The translations under genes were made by a program, and so were the position numbers. From the NCBI RefSeq assembly GCF_039372665.1, contig NZ_CP134994.1, forward strand, positions 310,001 to 374,000: a DNA stretch of 64,000 nt, in the 5' to 3' direction. The stretch's first letter is position 1; every line of letters starts with the position of its first letter. Source of the stretch: Buchnera aphidicola (Ceratovacuna keduensis). GTDB taxonomy: Bacteria > Pseudomonadota > Gammaproteobacteria > Enterobacterales > Enterobacteriaceae. A model generated the notes under the pieces. The model did no database searches, was not told where the DNA came from, and saw nothing but the letters and a program-made list of their open reading frames with translations. Below, piece by piece: positions 9,852 through 19,133 of this stretch.

Positions 9852-12800
9852 ATGAAAAAATTAAATATACTAAAAATAAATTTTTTAAAAAATTCTTTAA
9901 TAGAATCTTCAGCAGGTACAGGAAAAACTTTTAGCATAATTATATTATTTTTAAGATTAGCATTAAACATAAATATAAAAAATAAATATATTAAAAATTT
10001 AAATGTAAATAAAATATTAATATTAACATTTACAAATTATTCTAAAAATGAAATATACAAAAAAATAAAAATAATGATTTCAGAATTTAAAAAAGATTGT
10101 ATTAAAAAAAATAGCAATAATATTATATATAAAAAAATTATAAAAAAAATAAAAAATATTAATAAAGTTATAGAAAAATTATCAAAAATAGAAAAAGAAT
10201 TTGACGGTTCTTCAATATTAACAATTCATCAATTTTGTAACAATATTATAAGAGAAAATAATTTTTTATTTAAAATAGGATTTTATAAAAAAATAATAAA
10301 AGATGAAGAAAAAATAATATTAAATTCTATAAAAAATTTTTGGAGAAAAAATTTTTATAAACTTCCAAAAGAAATAGTAAAAATAATATATTTTTATTGG
10401 AAAGAACCAAAAAAAATTTTTATTGAAATAAAAAACATAATAAAAAATAATATAAAAACCAAATTATATAAAAAATTTGAAAAAAATAATATAAAATCTT
10501 ATCATACTTTATTAATAAAAAAAATTATTATATTAAAAAAAAAATGGAAAACTATTGAAAAAACAATTAAAAAAATAATAAAAAATTTAAAAAAAAACAA
10601 AAAAGGATATAAAATAATACTAAGATATAAAAAAAAAATAAATATATGGTATAAAAAGAAAATAAAAAATTATAATATACCAAAAGAAATAGAAAAAATA
10701 GTAAATTTGAAAAATATAAAAACATATGTATATATATATAAAAATTTAAAATATTTTTCAAATTATATTAAAAAATTTTTTAAAAAAAAATTTTTTATGA
10801 AAGAATTTATAATTTATAAAATTATAAACAAAATACCAAAAATTATAAAAATAGAAAAAAAAAAAGAGTCAAAAATAAATTTTGATGATCTTACAAAATG
10901 TATTAAAAAATCTATAGAAAAAAATAAAAACATACTATTACTAATAAAAAAAAAATATCCTATTGCTATTATTGACGAATTTCAAGATACAGATATATAT
11001 CAACAAAAAATTTTTTTGAAAATATATAATAAAAAATCAAAAAAAAATATAATGATAGTTTTTTCAGATCCAAAACAATGTATATACAATTTTAGAAAAT
11101 CAAATATATTATTGTACAACAATTTTAAAAAAAAAATAAAAAATCATTATTTTTTAGATACTAATTGGAGATCATCTCCTAATATAGTTAAATTTATAAA
11201 CAAAATATTTTTAAAAAATAAGTATCCATTTTTAACAAAAAAAATAAAATTTATAAAAACAAAATATAAAAAAAAAAACAACAATATAAAAATAATTATT
11301 AATAAATCTGAAGAAAAAAATTTTCAAATAATATTTTATAAAAAATCCAAAATAAATTTTGAAAAATATTTTTTATGGGCATCAGATCAATGTGCTAAAC
11401 AAATATCAAAATGGTTATCACTTGGAATTAAAAAAAAAGCTATAATAAAATATCATAATAAAAAAAAAATTATAGAAAAAAAAGATATAGTAATTTTAGT
11501 AAAAAATAAATCAGAAAATAATTATTTAAAAAAATCTCTAAATAAATATGGAATAAATTCATATTATCAACTAGAAAAAATTAATATATATAAAACAGAA
11601 GAAATAAAAGAAATATTAATATTATTAAAATCTACATTAGATTTTTCAAATAAACAAAAAATTATAAATGCAAATAGTACTAAAATAATTTCAAATAGTA
11701 TACATGAAATTTATAAAATAAATATTAATAAAAAAAAATTTTTTAAACAAATAAAAATATTTAAAAAATATAATTATATATTAAGAAAAGAAGGAATATT
11801 AAATTTAATAAAATATATAATAAAAAATAATATAATTAAAAAAAATATTTTTAATAAAAATAAAATGGAAAAATATATAAAAAAATATTTTTATATAGCA
11901 AAACATTTAGAAAAAAAAATATATAAAATAAAAAAAATAAATTTATTTATATATTGGTTAGAAAAAAAAATTTTTCAAGAAAATGAAAAAAAAAAATATT
12001 TTAATAAAAATGAAAAAACAAATAAAATAAAAATAACTACTATATATAAATCTAAAGGATTAGAATATCCAATAGTAATAATACCATTTTTAATGCATTT
12101 TAAAAAAGAAAAAAATTTTATATATTATGATAAAAAAAAATTTATAAAATTGATTGATTTAAAAAAAAAAAAATATAAAAAAAAAATTTTTTATGAAAAT
12201 ATAAAAGACAGTATAAGATTATTATATGTATCTTTAACTAGAGCTATAGTACATTGTACAATAATAATATCTGCTATAAAAAAACGAAAAAACACAGAAT
12301 ATACTGATGTACATAATAGCGGAATTGGAAATATTTTGCAAAATAGAAAGAAAAAAAAATTTAAAAGTTTTAAAAAAATAATAAAAAAATTAAAAAAAGA
12401 AAAATTTTTAAAAATTGTTAATAAAATAAAAAATATAAAAAAATATATAGAAATAAAAAAAGAAAAAAAAGAAAAAAAAAATATAAATCTAAAAAAAAAG
12501 TATATAAAATATAAAATAATAAGCTTTACAAAAATTAATAATAATATAAAAAAAAATAAAAATAAAAATGAAATAAAAAACTTTTTTTTAAAAAAAGATA
12601 AAAAAAAATTAATTTTTAATACATATACTTTTCCTAGAGGAAAAATTTTTGGGAAAATATTACACAAAATATTAAAAAAATTTATAAATAAAAATGATAC
12701 AAAAATTTATTGGATAAAAAATGAAATAAAAAAATATAATTTAAATTATAAATGGGCAGAAATAATATATTTTTGGATGAAAAATATAATTAACACAAGC

Positions 12801-13313
12801 ATAAGTAAAAATGGTATAAAATTATCAAAAATAAAAAAAAATAATTTTGTTCAAGATATGAAATTTAATATATATATTAAAAAAAAATCTGATATTAAAA
12901 TATTTAATAAATTAATTTACATAAAAAAAAATAAAAAAAAAAAATATAAAATATGCAAAAAAATATTTGTTGGAATTATAGATATAGTTTTTTTATGGAA
13001 AAATAAATACTATTTTATAGATTTTAAATCTAATTATTTAGGAAATAAAAAAAAAAACTATAGTAAAAAAAAAATAAAAAAATATATCTTGAAAAATAAA
13101 TATGATATTCAATATAAAATGTATTTATTAGGAATAAATACATATTTAAAAAAAAATATTAAAAAATATAAATTCAAAAAACATTTTGGAGGAATATTTT
13201 ACTTATTTTTAAGATCTTTTGAAAAAATAACAAAATGTAAAAAATATGGAATTTTTTTTATATTTCCTAAAAAATTTTTAAAAAAAATAAATAGTAAAAA
13301 AAATGAAACATAA
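9852..13313 (+). CDS. recB: Exodeoxyribonuclease V subunit RecB (helicase-nuclease)
   Basis: A 1153-residue protein, close to E. coli RecB (1180). It is the 3'-5' SF1A helicase and the nuclease subunit of RecBCD, which processes double-strand breaks. The Walker A motif is SSAGTGKTFS near residue 18. 'AIIDEFQDTD' is the Walker B/DExx motif, 'DTNWRSSPNIV' motif IV, and 'TTIYKSKGLEYPIV' motif V. The C-terminal nuclease domain keeps its metal ligands in 'GIIDIVF' and 'YFIDFKSNYLG' (Asp, Asp, x, Lys). The middle is very Lys/Ile/Asn-rich and diverged. It starts 20 bases after recC and overlaps recD by 11 bases, so the three are one operon. Confidence 0.95.
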   Translation: MKKLNILKINFLKNSLIESSAGTGKTFSIIILFLRLALNINIKNKYIKNLNVNKILILTFTNYSKNEIYKKIKIMISEFKKDCIKKNSNNIIYKKIIKKIKNINKVIEKLSKIEKEFDGSSILTIHQFCNNIIRENNFLFKIGFYKKIIKDEEKIILNSIKNFWRKNFYKLPKEIVKIIYFYWKEPKKIFIEIKNIIKNNIKTKLYKKFEKNNIKSYHTLLIKKIIILKKKWKTIEKTIKKIIKNLKKNKKGYKIILRYKKKINIWYKKKIKNYNIPKEIEKIVNLKNIKTYVYIYKNLKYFSNYIKKFFKKKFFMKEFIIYKIINKIPKIIKIEKKKESKINFDDLTKCIKKSIEKNKNILLLIKKKYPIAIIDEFQDTDIYQQKIFLKIYNKKSKKNIMIVFSDPKQCIYNFRKSNILLYNNFKKKIKNHYFLDTNWRSSPNIVKFINKIFLKNKYPFLTKKIKFIKTKYKKKNNNIKIIINKSEEKNFQIIFYKKSKINFEKYFLWASDQCAKQISKWLSLGIKKKAIIKYHNKKKIIEKKDIVILVKNKSENNYLKKSLNKYGINSYYQLEKINIYKTEEIKEILILLKSTLDFSNKQKIINANSTKIISNSIHEIYKININKKKFFKQIKIFKKYNYILRKEGILNLIKYIIKNNIIKKNIFNKNKMEKYIKKYFYIAKHLEKKIYKIKKINLFIYWLEKKIFQENEKKKYFNKNEKTNKIKITTIYKSKGLEYPIVIIPFLMHFKKEKNFIYYDKKKFIKLIDLKKKKYKKKIFYENIKDSIRLLYVSLTRAIVHCTIIISAIKKRKNTEYTDVHNSGIGNILQNRKKKKFKSFKKIIKKLKKEKFLKIVNKIKNIKKYIEIKKEKKEKKNINLKKKYIKYKIISFTKINNNIKKNKNKNEIKNFFLKKDKKKLIFNTYTFPRGKIFGKILHKILKKFINKNDTKIYWIKNEIKKYNLNYKWAEIIYFWMKNIINTSISKNGIKLSKIKKNNFVQDMKFNIYIKKKSDIKIFNKLIYIKKNKKKKYKICKKIFVGIIDIVFLWKNKYYFIDFKSNYLGNKKKNYSKKKIKKYILKNKYDIQYKMYLLGINTYLKKNIKKYKFKKHFGGIFYLFLRSFEKITKCKKYGIFFIFPKKFLKKINSKKNET

Positions 13314-15057
13314 AAAAATATTAAAAAAATTATTAAAAAAAAAAATAATTTATAAAACAGATGTTTATCTATATAAAATTTTAAAAAAAAAAGAAAATTT
13401 TTTAGTAAAAACTATAATAATACTTCTAATATATTCATATAAAAATGGAAAAATTTCTTTAAATACTAAAAAAAAAAAAATAAAAAATAATATTATGAAA
13501 AATGTTTTTAAAAAATTTTTTAGTATAAAAAATTATTATGAAAGTATAAAAAATAGTAAAACTATAGGAACAAAAAAACCATATAATTATCCAATAATAT
13601 TTTATAAAAAAAAATTTTATTTTAATAAAATATTTTTAATAAAAAAAAAAATTTTTAGTAAAATTTTAAAAAAAAAAAAAATAAATAAAAATATTTATAA
13701 AATAAAAAAAATATTTAAAAAAAATAAAAATATTAATTTAAACAAATTACAAAAAATATCTATAATAATGTCTATTATAAATAAAATCACATTTATATTT
13801 GGAGGACCTGGTACTGGAAAAACTACTGTAATATCTTCAATAATTTTTTTTATTTTAAAAATATGTAAAAAAATAAAAAAAATAAAAATAGTTGCTACAA
13901 CAGGAAGAGCTTCTTTTCATATGTTAACATCTATACAAAAAAACTTATTAAAGTTGAAAATTGAAAAAGATCAAAAAAATAAAATTCCAAAAAAATCTTA
14001 TACCATACATAGTTTGCTAAAAATAAATCCAGGAATCACATATCCAAAATTTAATAAAAAAAATAAATTAAATGTAGATTTATTAATAATAGATGAATCT
14101 TCTATGATAAGTCCCATATTATTAAAAAACTTAATACAATCAGTAAAAAAAAATACAAAAATAATTTTCCTAGGAGATTTTAATCAATTACCACCAATAA
14201 ATGAAATAAATATAACTAAACAAATATGTAAAAATTTTAATAATAATTTTAGTAAAAATATGTTAAAAATATTAAAATATATAATAAATTATAATAGCGC
14301 ATCAAAAAAAAAAAAATATCATATAAATGATAATATATGTATATTAAAAAAAAATTATAGATTTAAAAAATGTTCTGGAATATATAAAATATCTAATATG
14401 ATATTAAAAAATAAAATTAAAAAATTAATAAAAAAAATAAAAGAAAATAAATTAGATAATGTATTTTTTAAAAAAATATCAAATTTTAAAGAATATAAAA
14501 ATATGATAGAAACAATATTAAATAAATATAAAAAATATTGGAGTCTAGTAAAAAAAAATGAAAATCCTAAAAAAATATTAAAAGAATTTAATAAAATTAG
14601 AGTTCTTTGTGCTATAAAAAAAGGATTTTTTGGTATAAAAAAAATAAATAAAAATATAAAAAAAATTATGATAAAAAAAAAAATCATAAAAAATAAAAAG
14701 TGGTATATAGGAAAACCTATAATAGTAAAAAAAAATCACAGAGATTTAAATATATTTAATGGATATATAGGAATATTATTATATGATAAAAACAAAAATA
14801 AAAAAATATTTTTTAAATCTTATGATAATAAATTTATAAAAATTCCAAAATATGCAATAAAACATTATGAAGTTTCATGGTCAATGACAATACACAAATC
14901 TCAAGGATCGGAATTTGAAAAAACAATAATAATAATACCAAACAAAAAATATAAAATTTTAAATAAAAATCTTATATATACAGGTATAACAAGAACAAAA
15001 AAAAAAACTATTATTTTTTCAGATAAAAAAATACTTATAAAATCTATAAAAAAATAA
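13303..15057 (+). CDS. recD: Exodeoxyribonuclease V subunit RecD (5'-3' helicase)
   Basis: A 584-residue SF1B helicase (E. coli RecD is 608), the fast 5'-3' motor of RecBCD. Walker A is FGGPGTGKTTV at about residues 166-176, Walker B is 'LLIIDESSM', followed by 'FLGDFNQLPPI'. The C-terminal 'SWSMTIHKSQGSEF' (motif V) and 'YTGITRTKK' (motif VI) are clear. The start overlaps the end of recB by 11 bases. Two long A-tracts (13468-13480 and 13668-13681) are in frame. In other Buchnera argA follows recD; here the next gene is a tRNA on the other strand, so argA seems lost from this position. Confidence 0.95.
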   Translation: MKHKKILKKLLKKKIIYKTDVYLYKILKKKENFLVKTIIILLIYSYKNGKISLNTKKKKIKNNIMKNVFKKFFSIKNYYESIKNSKTIGTKKPYNYPIIFYKKKFYFNKIFLIKKKIFSKILKKKKINKNIYKIKKIFKKNKNINLNKLQKISIIMSIINKITFIFGGPGTGKTTVISSIIFFILKICKKIKKIKIVATTGRASFHMLTSIQKNLLKLKIEKDQKNKIPKKSYTIHSLLKINPGITYPKFNKKNKLNVDLLIIDESSMISPILLKNLIQSVKKNTKIIFLGDFNQLPPINEINITKQICKNFNNNFSKNMLKILKYIINYNSASKKKKYHINDNICILKKNYRFKKCSGIYKISNMILKNKIKKLIKKIKENKLDNVFFKKISNFKEYKNMIETILNKYKKYWSLVKKNENPKKILKEFNKIRVLCAIKKGFFGIKKINKNIKKIMIKKKIIKNKKWYIGKPIIVKKNHRDLNIFNGYIGILLYDKNKNKKIFFKSYDNKFIKIPKYAIKHYEVSWSMTIHKSQGSEFEKTIIIIPNKKYKILNKNLIYTGITRTKKKTIIFSDKKILIKSIKK

Positions 15058-15062
15058 AAAAT

Positions 15063-15139
<77 letters not shown>

Positions 15140-15260
15140 TATAAAAAAAAATTATATAATATATACATAATTATTATACATTTTTTATAATATTATGCAA
15201 TACTTAATATAAATAAAAATTAATAAAATATTTTAAAAAAAAATAAAGGAAACAATTAAT

Positions 15261-15671
15261 ATGAAATCTAGAAGAAAAGCTAGAAAATGTGCAGTTCAAC
15301 TACTTTATTCATGGCAAATATCAAAAAATTATATAAAAGATATAGAAAATCAATTTATAAAAGAAAAAAAAACTAAAGGAGCAGACTTAATTTATTTTCA
15401 TGAAATAATTTCAGGAATATCAAAAAATTATATATATTTAGACAATTTAATAAAAAAATATATATCTAAAAAAATAAATAAAATAGGACAAGTAGAAAAA
15501 GCAATATTAAGAATTTCTTTTTATGAATTAACAAAAAGATATGATATACCTTATAAAGTTGCTATAAATGAAGGAATAGAATTAGCAAAATATTTTGGAT
15601 CTTCTAAAAGTCATAAATTTATAAATGGAATTTTAGATAAAGCAGCTAATTATATTAGAACAAAAAAATAA
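15261..15671 (+). CDS. nusB: Transcription antitermination protein NusB
   Basis: A 136-residue all-helical protein matching E. coli NusB (139). It opens with the RNA-binding Arg-rich segment '[18 protein letters not shown]' and ends with '[32 protein letters not shown]', both diagnostic. NusB with S10 (NusE, rpsJ, in this window) binds boxA RNA to prevent premature termination in rRNA operons; a boxA is visible before the 23S gene here. The start ATG has AAAGGA upstream (about 15246-15251). In larger Buchnera genomes nusB sits next to riboflavin genes (ribD, ribE/H); none is present at this place. Confidence 0.95.
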   Translation: MKSRRKARKCAVQLLYSWQISKNYIKDIENQFIKEKKTKGADLIYFHEIISGISKNYIYLDNLIKKYISKKINKIGQVEKAILRISFYELTKRYDIPYKVAINEGIELAKYFGSSKSHKFINGILDKAANYIRTKK

Positions 15672-15720
15672 TAAAAAAATATATTTATTAAAAATTTTTA
15701 AATATAAAATTTAAATTATT

Positions 15721-16911
15721 TTAAAATTTATTTAAAAAACCTTTTTTACTAGTTACAAAATATAATAATATTAAAAAAATACAAAATAAAAAAACTAATT
15801 TAAAATTTATAAAACTGCACAATGTTCCACTAAAAATATTACCAATAGACATACCAAAAATTTGAAAAGTAGTATATATAGATGTAATAATATTTTTATC
15901 ATATAAACTAGATTTATTAAAATTTTTTCTAATTACAATAGGTAAAATAGAAGATAATAAATTATAAACTAAAAAAAATGTTCCAATACTTAAAAACAAT
16001 AAAATTTTAAAATTATTATTAAAAAAAAATATAATTTCAGAAATTAAAAATAAATAAAATAAATAAATATAAATATTTTTATTAGTAATATTTTTTCTAA
16101 CAAAAAAAATTAAAATAATAGATAATAAAAATGATATTAAAAATATATAAAAATATATTTTATAATAAAAATTTTTATTAGTATAAAAAATAGAAAAAAC
16201 CTGTGAAAGTACAGAAAAATTTGATGAAAAAATAAAATTAGATATAAAAGTATATTTAATAAAATTTATATTAATATTATTTTTAAAAAAATAAAAAAAA
16301 TTATTTTTATCAAAATATTTTTTTTTAATATTTTTTCTTGACAAATCTTTTGGTATAAAAAAATAAGAAAAACATAATAATAAGAAAGATAAAATAGATG
16401 AAATTAAAAAAATATTTTTTAATCCTATTTTTTTAAATATAAATATAGAAAAAGACATAGACAAAAAAAAAGATAAACAAAATGTAATTCCAATAGAAAA
16501 AACAGAAAAAATTCTGTTTTTCTTACTAGTATTAACAATTAATATGTCAGTCAATATAGAAGAAGAACTAAATCCCTGTAAAGATCTTCCTAATAAAATA
16601 CCCCAAATAGAATAAGAAAAAAAACAAATTAAATTTCCAATAAAAAAAAATAACATACTTATTAAAACAGTATTTTTTTTTCCTATTATTAAAGAAAAAT
16701 AATATAAAGGAACTTGAGAAATTATTTGAAAAATTCCATATATACTTAAACACAAACAACTTAAAAATTTACTATTTCCATTAATTTCTAAATAATAAAA
16801 ACTTAATATAGGAAAAACAAAAAACAAACTTATATTTCTAAAAAAAAATATTATTAATATTATCAATATTGTTTTAAAATTACTAAAATTGTTTAAAATA
16901 TATTTTTTCAT
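15721..16911 (-). CDS. yajR: Major facilitator superfamily transporter, YajR-like
   Basis: A 396-residue membrane protein with about 12 hydrophobic segments. It belongs to the major facilitator superfamily, probably a proton-coupled drug/metabolite antiporter of the YajR type. The cytoplasmic loop motif appears in the form 'LIIGKKNTVLISMLFFFIGN' and the motif C-like region as 'GRSLQGFSSSSI'. E. coli YajR has 454 residues; the C-terminal soluble YAM domain is missing here. Position beside the cyo operon agrees with yajR in E. coli and Buchnera. The substrate is unknown. The Phe/Ile/Leu-rich sequence is strongly diverged, so the name rests partly on synteny. Confidence 0.82.
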   Translation of the reverse strand: MKKYILNNFSNFKTILIILIIFFFRNISLFFVFPILSFYYLEINGNSKFLSCLCLSIYGIFQIISQVPLYYFSLIIGKKNTVLISMLFFFIGNLICFFSYSIWGILLGRSLQGFSSSSILTDILIVNTSKKNRIFSVFSIGITFCLSFFLSMSFSIFIFKKIGLKNIFLISSILSFLLLCFSYFFIPKDLSRKNIKKKYFDKNNFFYFFKNNININFIKYTFISNFIFSSNFSVLSQVFSIFYTNKNFYYKIYFYIFLISFLLSIILIFFVRKNITNKNIYIYLFYLFLISEIIFFFNNNFKILLFLSIGTFFLVYNLLSSILPIVIRKNFNKSSLYDKNIITSIYTTFQIFGMSIGNIFSGTLCSFINFKLVFLFCIFLILLYFVTSKKGFLNKF

Positions 16912-16979
16912 AAATATTTCTTATATAATAAAACCTTTGTTATAAATAATAAAATGATCAAATTTTAATATACTTAAAA

Positions 16980-17291
16980 ATGAACAAAAAAAATAAAAAA
17001 ATATTAGATAAAAATGGATATTTAAAAAAATACAAATATTGGAATAAAAAAATTGCAAATCAAATAGCAATAAAAGAAAATATCACACTAACAAAAACGC
17101 ATTGGATAATAATTAAAATAATTAGAAAATTCTATATAAAATTTGAAAGAACACCATCAATGTTAATTGTATATAAAATATTAAATAAAAAAATAAAAAA
17201 AAAAATATATTTAAATAAACTTTTTAATAATGATTATATTAAAATATCTAGTAAAATATCAGGATTACCAAAAACAAATATATGTATATAA
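16980..17291 (+). CDS. tusE: Sulfur relay protein TusE (DsrC family)
   Basis: A 103-residue DsrC/TusE-family protein. TusE accepts sulfur from TusBCD and presents it to the tRNA thiolase MnmA. 'DKNGYLKKYKYWNKKIANQIA' near the start and 'HWIIIKIIRKFYIKFERTPSM' in the middle are the family core. The C-terminal arm 'SGLPKTNICI' carries the active cysteine as the penultimate residue, as required. It lies divergent to yajR and convergent with cyoE. With tusA and tusBCD in the same window the relay is complete. Confidence 0.93.
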   Translation: MNKKNKKILDKNGYLKKYKYWNKKIANQIAIKENITLTKTHWIIIKIIRKFYIKFERTPSMLIVYKILNKKIKKKIYLNKLFNNDYIKISSKISGLPKTNICI

Positions 17292-17303
17292 TTTATATAA
17301 AAA

Positions 17304-18164
17304 TTACATATAATGAATTGCAATAAAAAAACTAGTTATAAAATTTGAAAATATAGATATTAAAAAAGAAAAATAAAATATTTTATTATTTTTATAAAAA
17401 TATGCTAATAAAGTAAAAAATAACCAAAAAAAATTAATTAAAGTAGAAAAAATAAAAAATTTATTTAATGAAAAATTATATAAATAAAATAAATTAGAAA
17501 AAATTGTAAAAAAAAATATACATAAAGATATCATACAAACAGTAAAAAAAATATCTTTTTTTAAAGGTAAAATTGGAATTTTTGCATTTTTATAATCTTT
17601 AATTCTAAATATTGAAATTATATAAAAATGAGGTATTTGCCATAAAAAAAATATTATAAAAAACAATAAAAAATTTAAATCTAATTTTTTACATGCAGAA
17701 TAATATCCTATTATAGGAGGCATTGCACCAGAAATGCTTCCTATAAATATAGAAAAAATAGATTTTTTTTTTAAATATAAACTATATAAAAATATATAAA
17801 TAAAAAAACCTAAAAAAGATAAAAAAAAAGAAAAAAAATTTACAAAATAAAACATTATAATAAAACCTAAAAAAAGCAATAAATATGAATAAAACCAAGC
17901 ATATACAATAGAAATTTTTTTTATAACTAAAGCTCTATTTTTAGTTCTAGTCATATTCTTATCAATACTAATATCAATAATATTATTTAAAACACAACTT
18001 CCAGATATAATTAAAAATAAACTAAAAAATGTAAAAAAAAATAGATTTAAATTAATATTTCCTTTAGAAGCAAATATAAAACAAGAAGAAAAAGTAATCA
18101 AATTTCCAAAAACTATTCCTGGTTTTATTATTTGAAGATAATATTTTATATTTTTTAATTTCAT
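17304..18164 (-). CDS. cyoE: Protoheme IX farnesyltransferase (heme O synthase)
   Basis: A 286-residue polytopic membrane enzyme of the UbiA prenyltransferase family, E. coli CyoE being 296. It adds a farnesyl group to heme B to make heme O, the cofactor of cytochrome bo3. The prenyl-diphosphate binding Asp motif is visible as 'NNIIDISIDKNMTRTKNRAL', and the second conserved region as 'GAMPPIIGYYSA'. It is the last gene of the cyo operon and follows cyoD by only a few bases. Heme itself must come from elsewhere in the genome or from the host. Confidence 0.96.
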   Translation of the reverse strand: MKLKNIKYYLQIIKPGIVFGNLITFSSCFIFASKGNINLNLFFFTFFSLFLIISGSCVLNNIIDISIDKNMTRTKNRALVIKKISIVYAWFYSYLLLFLGFIIMFYFVNFFSFFLSFLGFFIYIFLYSLYLKKKSIFSIFIGSISGAMPPIIGYYSACKKLDLNFLLFFIIFFLWQIPHFYIISIFRIKDYKNAKIPILPLKKDIFFTVCMISLCIFFFTIFSNLFYLYNFSLNKFFIFSTLINFFWLFFTLLAYFYKNNKIFYFSFLISIFSNFITSFFIAIHYM

Positions 18165-18166
18165 AT

Positions 18167-18484
18167 TTAATTTACCATAGTATTACTATGTAAACTAAGC
18201 ATAATAGATCTGGATCCAAAAATTATTATAAAAATTATTATTAAAGTAAAAATTATAGTAATTATATTATAATAACTTTTATAATTTTTATATTTTATAT
18301 GTAAAAATATATTAAAATATATAATTAAATTAACTATAGAAAAAATAAATATTAAAAAACGTTTTAAATTTTTATTTAAAACATTAAATTTAATTAAAAA
18401 AATAGAAATCAAAAAAATAGTAAAAGAAACAATTGTAAAAAAAAAATAATGAATATATTTTTCTTTTTTTATATAATTTTTCAT
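18167..18484 (-). CDS. cyoD: Cytochrome bo3 ubiquinol oxidase subunit IV
   Basis: A 105-residue protein with three hydrophobic segments, the size and topology of CyoD (109 in E. coli). Subunit IV assists copper insertion and assembly of the oxidase. Sequence conservation is low, apart from an N-terminal charged stretch and the last segment; the operon position between cyoC and cyoE makes the call firm. Its ATG overlaps the cyoC stop in an ATGA tetranucleotide (18481-18484), indicating translational coupling. Confidence 0.92.
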   Translation of the reverse strand: MKNYIKKEKYIHYFFFTIVSFTIFLISIFLIKFNVLNKNLKRFLIFIFSIVNLIIYFNIFLHIKYKNYKSYYNIITIIFTLIIIFIIIFGSRSIMLSLHSNTMVN

Positions 18485-19104
18485 TTTATAAACCCAAATA
18501 AATATATGAAATTAAATATTAACATCCAAATAATATCTAAAAAATGCCAAAATAAACCTAAACAAAAAAATTGAATATACATATTATAATTAAATGCACT
18601 TAAATTAAATTTTATTAACATAAAAATTATCCATAATAAACCAAATAAAATATGACATGCATGTAAAGTTAATAAAGAAACAAAAGAAGAAAAAAATCCA
18701 TTTTTAGATATAAAAAAAACATTTTTAGATAAATTAAAAAGTTCATTTACTTCTATTAAAACAAAAGCAAAACCTAATAAAAAAGTTAACATAATAAAAA
18801 CATAAAAATAAAAAATTTTTTTATATTTCAAAAAAACCATAGAAATACTATAAGTACAAGAACTAAATAATAAAAAAGAAGTTTCTAAAAAAACATAATA
18901 TATATTAATTAAATTATTTTTAAAAATATCAAAATTATAATTATAAGAAATTACAAAATATACTGAAAAAAAAACAGAAAATAATATACAATCACTCATT
19001 AAATACATCAAAAATCCAAATATAACATTTGAATTTAAAATTTTATTAAAAGAAATATGTTTTAATTTAAAATTATTATCTATTTTAATATTATTATCAT
19101 TCAT
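18481..19104 (-). CDS. cyoC: Cytochrome bo3 ubiquinol oxidase subunit III
   Basis: A 207-residue membrane protein with five hydrophobic segments, matching CyoC (204). Motifs of heme-copper oxidase subunit III are present: 'FGFLMYLMSDCILFSVFF', 'ETSFLLFSSCTYSISM', 'LLTLHACHILFGLLWI' with the conserved His, and 'CLGLFWHFLDIIWML' at the C-terminus. Subunit III stabilises the catalytic core. It is followed by cyoD with a 4-base overlap. Confidence 0.96.
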   Translation of the reverse strand: MNDNNIKIDNNFKLKHISFNKILNSNVIFGFLMYLMSDCILFSVFFSVYFVISYNYNFDIFKNNLINIYYVFLETSFLLFSSCTYSISMVFLKYKKIFYFYVFIMLTFLLGFAFVLIEVNELFNLSKNVFFISKNGFFSSFVSLLTLHACHILFGLLWIIFMLIKFNLSAFNYNMYIQFFCLGLFWHFLDIIWMLIFNFIYLFGFIK

Positions 19105-19133
19105 AATAATTAACCTGTTTTAAAAAAAATATA

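Noticed and set aside
12191-12667. 158-codon hydrophobic minus-strand frame inside recB
   Set aside because: It is Phe-rich only because it mirrors poly-Lys codons of recB; it looks like a membrane protein by composition alone.
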